A stretch of DNA of 64,000 bases. Source: Dongia_A sp035695765. Lineage in GTDB: Bacteria > Pseudomonadota > Alphaproteobacteria > Dongiales > Dongiaceae. A model generated the notes under the pieces. The model did not search any database. It saw nothing but the letters and a program-made list of their open reading frames with translations, and was not told where the DNA came from. This document shows positions 20,901 to 25,600 of the stretch, piece by piece; the first letter of the stretch is position 1; each line of letters opens with the position of its first letter. Where the stretch lies: contig DASRRI010000074.1 in NCBI GenBank assembly GCA_035695765.1, positions 73,672-137,671 on the forward strand, in the 5' to 3' direction. The position numbers were made by a program, and so were the translations under genes.

Positions 20901-22180
20901 GCGACTTCGCCGAAGGCCGGGATGTCGTCTTCGACCTGGATCGGCAGCGTGCCGCCGACCGTGGAGCCATCTGAGTCGGTGATCTTGAAATGGACCGGGA
21001 GGTCGAGCAGTTGCTCATTGGCGCTGAGCAGGTCCGGCGAACCGTCGCCGTTAAGGTCTGGCGCCGCGTTGTCGATGTTGTCGTGCAGCGTGAAGGTGAC
21101 CTTGAATTCGCTGTCCGACTTGTCCTTGTCGACATGGACTTCGAAGACCAGGCGGTCGATGCCGGCCTGATAGCCCGCCCCGCCGCCGCTCTCCACGTAG
21201 CCGAAGATGCCGTTGCCATGCAGGCCCGCGACGGCCGGATCGATCGCGTAGCTGATCAGCTCGCCCTCGGAGGTCAGGCCGGCTGGCAGCTTGGTCAGGT
21301 CGACTTCGAGCTTGCCGGGCACATCGCCGTGGAAATCGACCTTGACGGTCGCGACGGTCGAGAGCGGCTCGCGATCCGGATCGGCACCGTTGAGGTTGCT
21401 ATCGTCGCCATCGCTGTCGAGGCCGCCTTGTTCGCGGTCCTTCACATCGAACGGATCGTTGCCTTTGCCGTCGTTGCCGCCTTCCTCGAACACGAACTTC
21501 GCCGCCAGTTCGATTGGGCGGTCGATCTCCTTGTCGGCGTCGAGATCGTCTTCATTGACGATGCCGCCGAGGATGTCGAACGAAATCGTGAAATCGGGTG
21601 ACTTGTCTTCCTCGAGGTCGAACTCTTTCCGCTCATCGTCGATCAGCTTGTACTGCAGCGCGGTCGCGCCGAGCACGCCTTCGGCGCCGATGCCGCCGAG
21701 ACCGGGACCTGCGACGAACGGAACGAAGATGCCGCTGCCATCGGCGCTGTCGCCCTGGCCGCCGGTGGCTGGGCCGGCTGCGGTCTGGATGTCGAGCGTA
21801 GGGTCGGTCGCGGCAACGACGTCGGCTACGTCGACCGGATCGCCGTCATTGGTGACGATCTTGACCGCGGATTGCTCATTGGCGTGGACATAGCCCTGCA
21901 GGATGATTGTCCTGCCATCGACCACGATCGCGAGGTTGCCCTCCGGCGCCGGGCCGATCTTGGCGAGCAGGCCGCTCGCGCTGTCGGTCGGCAGCTCGAT
22001 GGTCTGGCCGGGCTGAACCGGGATCAGGGCGACCTGATTTCCCTGTGGCAGCTCGACGGGCTGCGCTCCCTCCACCTGTGCCAGCTGGACCGACGAGAGA
22101 TCCAGCTCGTTGCCGGTCATGTCCGCAACGGCGTCAACATTCGTCTCGCCCATCGGGAGATTCGTGGAGTCCGTAGCCAT
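8921..22180 (-). CDS. Giant LapA-like RTX adhesin, 4419 residues, type I secretion substrate
   Basis: This Asp/Gly/Asn-rich surface protein of roughly 450 kDa begins with a module shared with its neighbour (LPTDS..GLLAK, NLAIVVDGRTIILQGY, IKIVTNDGD-like). At residues 133-136 it has TAAG, the LapG-type cleavage motif. About a dozen extracellular modules follow, each ending in a DDDSP/EDDGP-like calcium motif; several resemble the HDETAGV-type RTX-adhesin repeats (DUF5801-like). A jelly-roll/DUF642-like domain lies near residues 1440-1625. A VWA domain with an intact MIDAS (DVSGS, GGSTNYD, FLSDGAP) lies near 3410-3635, followed by cadherin-like modules. RTX nonapeptides (GGNDVLFGG, GGNDTMNGG) sit near 4230-4265, before a C-terminal secretion module. 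About 19 cysteines cluster at about 700-2710. AGGG ribosome site; own terminator. Confidence 0.95.
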   Translation of the reverse strand: MATDSTNLPMGETNVDAVADMTGNELDLSSVQLAQVEGAQPVELPQGNQVALIPVQPGQTIELPTDSASGLLAKIGPAPEGNLAIVVDGRTIILQGYVHANEQSAVKIVTNDGDPVDVADVVAATDPTLDIQTAAGPATGGQGDSADGSGIFVPFVAGPGLGGIGAEGVLGATALQYKLIDDERKEFDLEEDKSPDFTISFDILGGIVNEDDLDADKEIDRPIELAAKFVFEEGGNDGKGNDPFDVKDREQGGLDSDGDDSNLNGADPDREPLSTVATVKVDFHGDVPGKLEVDLTKLPAGLTSEGELISYAIDPAVAGLHGNGIFGYVESGGGAGYQAGIDRLVFEVHVDKDKSDSEFKVTFTLHDNIDNAAPDLNGDGSPDLLSANEQLLDLPVHFKITDSDGSTVGGTLPIQVEDDIPAFGEVAGVGADMQIVNDDPGITHDETAGPDDDADDQDLSDPDLGSLPQDLVDLAIANGFVKPTEGQSAGTLPDYGVAQSQVIASFGADGAAVFNPGDATARDSVYGAVSGSGENEHPFELFMIDPTLGSTPAEFDNPNTPAHEPNNLTVADQMTNATVTWNGAQPPLPVFLHQIDAHTIVGYVIAEGGEDQPAQDERVALDLVAGQEAVFIINIDDAGVLTFVQLHQVNHLPNLDPGSHDEPFTILAADGETQLVHVRITDSDGDHATQPVNIVIEDDGPRFCKVDWGCDDDATHRINGTGLIDEDWLSPNGNKDWAPGDDHGRTHADGTIVFDFGADEPGHLEVSNLVVKDSAHNTLLNLALSIDPNDGSIDVTGLNNLKTANGEAITLTATLDAGTGILTIVGKDEDGDPAFTFTLHTTQPNIGAFDFCLEQPLQHPFHDLDSKNDGPLTSFEDNLKFDFTVVGEDVDGDTATGHIKVRVDDDSPKAECDVDCVTEGTHGEGELNFATGNVVTGNGNTSFGNDANNLDGNKDHPGADQPYTISKLTHDRVTHELSADGQTVSNLGAHDSFDPASGILKIETAEGGTLEIVMISSNPANVGDYKYTVPEFADHHVEHEIGPDAAASHNFGNLSAWTTAWHNGGIDVSALFGSLTIKDPVNVTPEPGAPGQYAGFGVLGGGGGDEPEVDTDGNFIFPEGLKLDISNSKFPGGVDNIKLTIGALFDGQQYDNGHQEILQWSVWNGLVLVASGQILGDPDGLVTLDIDTGGAKFDHVILTPIDNGQGDQRGESFGDNSDFLLINAEICCPEDKFTEKFDYTLRDADGDESTATLKVDVKDTQPELPDHTPEISVCINVDEDGLPNGIGNSDSPYDAPGNSAVVNGNIPFTPGADPVTIELNVGLGGFTGLLTLQNKFVLAAWDAASQTLIGYVDGTDPSDPANQVFKMTITDGQSGAFTFELLQPLKHPDTDPGKENDNTENQHDLSFIVNVEIEDKDCDVATTKIKVTIDDDMPVITECHDEQGNDINLLVNGSFENLGAENGGNLDRGSWGVFSKIPGWTSGHESDSTAAGVEVQTAGAVGLTPHGGNNYVELDSDSLNPGDPAPSTTNASIYQDVDTIGGDNYVLSFSYSPRTGDESTDGIEVWFDGKLTATIDSGEVGKWSDYTFVVKAGEGDGTPDSSRLEFKAVGTADQLGGFIDDVKLTACALVDEDALKNGIEGGPGDDGPIGACFTGSLGVNFGADGGKSIVFSQTGQPDLTSHGNQVHYFWNAATDTLIGYTGSSSGKNNPANWVFTVAVESLDDGGQYKFTLLKPLDHPDSNNDHADDPTDSGKGSFEDNLIFNLKFSATDNDGDTVTGHLKINVDDDSPDASLVQINVDPQGDHALVHDETKGVDNPDDVVGPLPVFAPFGAALGYATTLVTIDLSGGGDPNAAFGADGPGTVELSLTGAGGAPFVGAATNLHDTGTGQPIFLYTQGAFVVGLVGSGGLPNPGGAISFVLNIDNAGNLSVAQYRAIQHPDATDPDDSVTLLGGDGDHAVVQIAAKVTDYDGDAVTAYLPLDGQEGHGAIKFEDDGPKATCDWDSVTEGPGHTATGNLVTGINPENPVLGTDGNGTDGNADNPGVDGPYTISNLAHNGHNYTLSLDGTTVLKDGLPLSGGDTFDGSKLTITTAEGATLEVVMVSPTQADVGEYRYTAGPAPIHAEDVHVGPADLAATRSPAFNNVPAWQSAFTTGGITLIPTGGSLAIKNVDVNPKTGFGGAEDYRGIGVDTGLDNAEVDTDHESLTLQFDGVKFPGGVNNTELLIGALFNGVQFDNGSQEILKWEAKDAGDNVIASGVIVGDFDGLVTLDIDTASNFTKIVLTPHNNGAGNNGNNSDFLLVNVEVCEEEKVEEKFDYTLRDGDGDTSTACLTVCVEDTYPRVPQEGNLCLRVDEDGLPAGIGNSDSPNDDTSTNSATANGFIPFTPGADPVTIELSVGNGGDTGLKTLSGQTVLAAWDAASNTLIGFIAGTDPSDAGNRVFTMTVTDQNTGAVTFNLLKSIQHANVDQGGDNTENLPDPFITVNVQIEDKDCNVAFTTVKVVIDDDMPKVVVKADSAGTTTHDETPGRNFGSGDDDQNNPVPALFNLPGQLPAPGSAIGWAHDGDSVLDLGGSKYGADGPGNTTYALKIPAPGTDSGVDTTDGHNIWLYQLANGMVVGREGDATNTPNPSGAIIFAIAIDGDGELTVVQYDSIKHPDFPNDYDETVPLADGALQAVATLTDADGDSATGSANIGSLVRFGDDGPTACIDDTSANVQHDETAGVQNPGDGDMDQSGALPANLVAPGTLIGWAKSNSSVVTTAGSSFGSDDEGGTAVLSLKVSSTGVNSGLDTMAGSSIFLYKEGDVVVGRVGSGIGGNTPNPAGAVAFVVSIDTDGKLNVAQYLSIHHDNTGSFDETATISDTALQVVLTVTDGDGDKATDSVNIGNQVRFDDDGPTAYPDVDSVTEDAAEFYATGNVVTGADTAIQHDSNPTDGNPDSGGSDGLKAGSVQWADPAAPSGIDTNGNVVGLYGTLFVNANGDYRYELNNSNPLVNALNDGQHLTEIFTYYVKDGDDDKTSSTLTITINGHTDARPPSAQDATAAVDEDGIPVIGSHDSSPGDDNADVAPDTATPDEHIFHATLPVNWNGNPGAITLAPGDLSALRTIDNHTINVTGSGTDALQGKDASTNEVVFTVHIINATSGEYEVTLLKPLLHPDSDGSHPNDASDFGVGGFEDNITIPVSVTYTNAGGNITRTLSIDVDDDMPWVSPTTPGFIMPAVDESLGGGADVLPDPGTAPENDETLFVLPPELTSIPGTVIGATHGNGGALFAYSAGADGEFDHSYELVVTNSGVTGLTDTATGLPINLVKVGDAVQGQVGVGPAVAFAFHIDEGTGLVSMAQYRAIVHADPNNPDEVRSMIGNQGVLGVSLTVIDNDGDKASWMRDISGSVSFDDDGPTAADDTVNVAPGVSGTADILFIVDVSGSMGGFVADVPGFDDTRLGLERYSMQQLLQNHPEILNVQFVKFDGDVNSPTSVWLSRADALTYISNDANFVGGGSTNYDLALGEAMDEYGNSVRPVTPPAPANHQNLVYFLSDGAPNDGGGINEEGIDAGNNPGVISRQEWEAFVTANNITHVFAIGMGDGVNVGNLEPVAYPNTDTNPPIGDEDHVVVIPTANLTDLTETLDNLLGTVIPPSVGNALTNDDAGSDGYGAPALVSVVYNAVPHTFDAITHQFTIDLGVGRGSLEIHEDGTYTYTPPSGGAVDGTPFFVEYTIRDGDGDTSTAKLLFNLNSPPFTDLNGVAVGDDVAVGFTEQTPALIAPDATIGDDDGTLVSMTVTLTNRPDGNGVESLSPGSLPGGLLASYDSGTGALTISGVASVADYQTALRNIAYNNSSDTPATTPRSVTVVVNDGTSDSVANTSTITVTPVNDAPDAVAPVAAYGATEQTSLPLHGTGLSISDVDAGGGSMTVTLSVGFGTLTLSAGNSGAIIGAGNGTSSVQVTGTVTQINNLLGGIDTGPGSAGTINYNANSDSPPSSTTLTLHVNDNGNTGTGGSKTDDAAVTINITGVNDAPTTNNTAASGNENAASISINLSGSDLDGSVAQFKITSLPTNGKLYADALLTNEITLNEIVTAFANAATVFFVPDHNFNGAQNFQYAAIDNGALQDASPATASITVNAVNDVPDAVNDILIARDASDNDDYTVQSAWFLRNDADGDAARFISEVNRSGLDTPTSTANNPGGSFTIDPNHNNDFTYKASDGSDTDQATVDVREDTSGSLDGGVDNEIIVGTSSNEALNGNGGNDVLFGGGGNDTMNGGIGDDWLIYDTADGSIDGGTGFDVLRIESALDINVDNDVGGDSFNIIGRVNNIEAIDLRNGNTGDDFGTGNGGDGDNNLSTADVIDMTESGVLYILGDGNGASPGNDDQVRLSGSWTVGATAVANDPGHPDINGLTFTQYTNGGATLFIQNTIDVENNAGG
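14650..16200 (-). repeat. Internal duplication in the long adhesin, copy B
   Basis: Residues about 1993-2510 of the long adhesin repeat the order of copy A. They open with PKATCDWDSVTEG, continue with ITTAEGATLEVVMVSPTQADVG and FPGGVNNTELLIGALFNG, and close with EKFDYTLRDGDGDTSTA, VDEDGLPAGIGNSDSP, FTPGADPVTIEL and IDDDMP. The copies are also recognisable at the DNA level (for example around the FTPGADPVTIEL codons), so the duplication is fairly recent or kept uniform by recombination. Confidence 0.85.
17880..19455 (-). repeat. Internal duplication in the long adhesin, copy A
   Basis: Residues about 908-1433 form a block of about 520 residues that matches copy B. Shared landmarks in the same order are PKAEC..VTEG, IETAEGGTLEIVMISSNPANVG, FPGGVDNIKLTIGALFDG, EKFDYTLRDADGDEST, VDEDGLPNGIGNSDSP, FTPGADPVTIEL and IDDDMP. 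Copy A is followed by the jelly-roll-like domain, copy B is not. Confidence 0.85.
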
Positions 22181-22202
22181 GTTTTCAGCCCTCTAAAATG
22201 AA

Positions 22203-22224
22203 CGCCGCGTGCCGTTACGCGGCG
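22203..22224 (-). promoter_or_regulatory. Hairpin in the 5' leader of the long adhesin gene
   Basis: A perfect 8-bp stem (CGCCGCGT, loop GCCGTT on the plus strand, ACGCGGCG) lies 22-43 bases before the start codon, just ahead of the ribosome site. A hairpin of different sequence occupies the same place before the second adhesin gene. It could affect translation or message stability, but the function is unknown. Confidence 0.5.
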
Positions 22225-22506
22225 GGTTTGTGGAGGTCGGGAGCTCCATCGTCCCCAAGACGATCCCCTGTTTCTGAGCTCTGACCGGGCCGGAGTATCG
22301 AATGGGACGAATGCCCTACGCAATTCGCTCGAATGCGGTATATGCATACTGGAATGTATCACTCTTTTGAATCAGAGGCGTTTTAGCAAAATTTCGCCCC
22401 TCCGCGTTCATTTCTCGTTAAGCGATATTCATCTCGAGTTCATCTGGATGAATGGCGTTCAGCTTTGAGTCAGCCTTAATCCGGGGGTCCCAAGCCCCCG
22501 GCCGGC

Positions 22507-22543
22507 CAAAAAACACAAAAAAAGAGGCGCCCGAAGGCGCCCC
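22507..22543 (-). terminator. Rho-independent terminator after the 1794-residue adhesin gene
   Basis: On the minus strand GGGGCGCC, a TTCG tetraloop and GGCGCC are followed by TCTTTTTTTGTGTTTTTT. This is a strong intrinsic terminator about 80 bases beyond the adhesin stop, so the two adhesin genes are probably separate transcription units. Confidence 0.92.
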
Positions 22544-22621
22544 AATTTTCCCCGACCATGCCCTCCCCAAAATCAGGGCTTGTGGGCCGTCACAAAGAAC
22601 TGTGTCGGCCCGATACTCGCA

Positions 22622-25600
22622 TCAGTCCAGAACGATGTTGTCGTTGAGAACGCCTGCCTGAGCGTTGACGAGCGTGACAGTCGTCAGGACTGCAACGGCG
22701 GTCGCGGTGTAAGCGGTTCCGCTACCGTCGATGTCGACATTGACCTGAACATTGCCGCCGCCACCATCTGTGAAGGTCACAAAACCTCCAGCGATCGCGT
22801 CCACAATTGTGTTGCCATCGGTCCAGGTGTTGCCGGCGTGATTTAGGACCTGGCTGATGTCGAGCTTGTCGCCGCTCGCCAAACTGTCGAAGTCCGAAAT
22901 CGAGTCCTTTCCGTCGACCAGCGTTTCATAGACGTAGGTGTCGGAACCGGCCCCGCCGCTCAAGTTGTCGTTGCCGGATCCGCCGATGATCGTGTCATTG
23001 CCGCTGCCGCCATTAATCGTATCGTTGTCGGCGTTGCCAGCCAGAAGATCATTGCCATCCGCACCACTGATCGTGTTGACACCCTGTGTCCCGAGGAACG
23101 TGTCGTTCCCCGAAGTACCGGCAAAGCTGGTGCCGCTGGATGACGTGGCATCCGGGTAGAGCGACACGTCGATCGTGCCATTCGTTGCATCGCCGTCGCC
23201 ATCGGTCCCAACGACATTGTAGTCGAGGTCGATGGACGTGCCGGCGCTGTCAGTGCCGTATGTGAAGAAGCTCAAGCTGAACGTGTCGGTAGTCGCCGCC
23301 GCGTCGATTTGGACGGCGCTGAACTGGTGCGCCGCGTCGGTGACGATTTCGTACGACATCTTGTCGGTCAGGCCATTGATCTGGATTGAATCTCCCAGTT
23401 CGCTGAGCGAAATGCCCAAGCCGGCATAGTTCGCTGGATCAATCAGCGACCCGCCGCTGGTGTAGATGTGAATGTTGGCGACGCTGAGATCAATCTTGGC
23501 TTCATCGACATCAGTAAAGAACAGATTGTCCGCGTCAGCAACGATCGCAGAAACGATGATGTCCGCATTCTGGCTGACGTTTCCGGTGATGAAGATGGTC
23601 TGCTTCCACCTGGTCGTCAGATTGTGCGTGCCATCATAAGAGTAGGTATCATCGGCGGGGTTGTTATTGTGCAATGTCAACCCGTTCACCAGATCGAAGC
23701 GGATACCTTCGCCCGGTTGGAAGGTTTGGCCGCCGCTGATGCCGATATCGTTGACGTCGGAGTTGACCGAGTCTCCGATCTTGGTGGTCATCGCAACGTC
23801 TTGCGTCGAGCCGCCGACATCGATCAGCAGCTTGAAATTGACGTTGCCTGCGCCGACGCCCGTCAGATTGGTCGCCGATATCTCGGTGCCGTTGGAAATG
23901 GCGGCTTCCTGGTCGTAGGTGTAGGTTCCCGTCAGCGGATTGATATCGATGGTGAAGCCAACTGTGCCGGTCAGCGTCTTGGCAACTAGGATGGTGGTGT
24001 CGGTACCACCGGCCCCGCCGTAGTAGAGATAGAGCAGTTGCCCACCGACCGAGAGCTGATGGCCATCGCCATCGGTAGCCACGACCGTCACGCCGGAGGT
24101 AACTCCAACCGGGACGCCCGCCACATTGAACACAGTATTGCCGACGCCGTCGGCACCGGTTACGAAGTTGAGATTGGCCGTGACCTGGTCCGTCGTGCCG
24201 ACGATGCCCTTGTTCTCCAGATGGAGTGTATCTGGAGAAATCTGCACTGGGTTGGTGTCGCTGATGGTCAGCGACAGCGGTGCGACCGCATCGAGCGAGT
24301 TCACGATCTGGTCGTTGTCCCCGTCCGTCACCGTCACCGTCGCAACTACGTTGATCAGCGTGCCGAGGTCGAGCGTGTCGTCCTCGGTGTTCTGCGGATT
24401 GTTGGCGTGCTCCAGCGCCACCAACGAGGTCAGCGTCACCTGGTTGCCCGACAGCGAGACCGTGAAGGCCGTCGCGTCCAGAGAACCGTTGCCGTCGCTG
24501 TCATACTTGCCGGAGATCTGCGTGGCGGAGTCCACCACCAGCGTGATCGGATGGTTGCCGATCGTCGTCAGCAGGCCCGTAGCGATCGGGCCGGACAGCG
24601 CCAGCGCAAAGCTCACCGAGCTCGTGAACCCGTCAACCGCAGTCGCATTGAACGTCGGCGGCGTGATCGTCACCGTCTGCGAACCGCCCGCATTGCTCGC
24701 CTCGACCACGGACAGCGCACCGATCACCGGATCACCCGTCACCGACAAGGTCGGGCCATCGTCCTGGAATACGATTCCGGGATTGCCACCAACCCCTGTG
24801 AACGGAACCTGCTTGGTGACGGCGTCGCCGTCCGCATCGATGACAGTGATGGTCGCGTAAATAGGGATCAGCGCTTCACCGCCATTCAGACCAAGGGTGA
24901 CAGACTCATCGTCGGTGAAGTTGAAAGGATGTTGGATTGCCCGATACTGCGCCACCTCGAGACTGTCGCTGTCGAGGTTGACGGCGAATGCGACCTCACC
25001 GCTGGCAGCAGAGATGGCGTCCACACCGACCCGACCGACAAGCAGTCCATTCTCGGTGAACAACCAGATCGGATCACCGGTCGCTGTGTCGAATAGATTC
25101 GATTGCACCCCGTTCAGCGGATTGCCGGACCCGTCGGTCAGCGCAATGGAAGTCGTGCCAGGGCCGTCCGTTCCATAGGCCGCGTTCGGGTCCAGTCCAC
25201 CACCGCTGAGATCGATATCGACGATGGTCGACGCGTAGCCGATTGCAGCCAACGTCGCGTGCAATGCTTCGAACGCAGCGAATGCGGTTGGACGCGTCGC
25301 TACATCATCTTCGTCCTGCCCGCTCGCATCCGGATCCGGGGCACCGGAGCCATTGCCGCCATTCTGGACGAGGGCCGTCTCGTCTTGAACGACCAAGTGA
25401 TCGCCAGCCTCGTCCACCTTGAGCGCGATCAGATCAGCCTTCGGGCCGTCATCCTCGATCGTGAACACGCCCTTGCCGAGATCGACTGCGGCCGTGTCGA
25501 AGTCGCCATCCGCGTCCGTCACCGTCTGCACCAGCTGGAGGTCGCCGGCGGACAGGGTGTTCAGCACCTCGGGATCATCCGGGTTGCTGGTGTCGTCGTG

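Larger units (their letters stand above)
22181..22621. other. Intergenic gap between the two adhesin genes
   Basis: These 441 bases hold the terminator of the upstream adhesin gene (22507-22543), then an AT-richer stretch (about 22320-22450) that probably carries the promoter of the long adhesin gene. After that come a leader with an 8-bp hairpin (22203-22224) and the ribosome site AGGG. I saw no gene. A TTCAAA / 17 bases / TATGCA arrangement near 22335-22365 on the minus strand is too weak to call. Confidence 0.6.
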
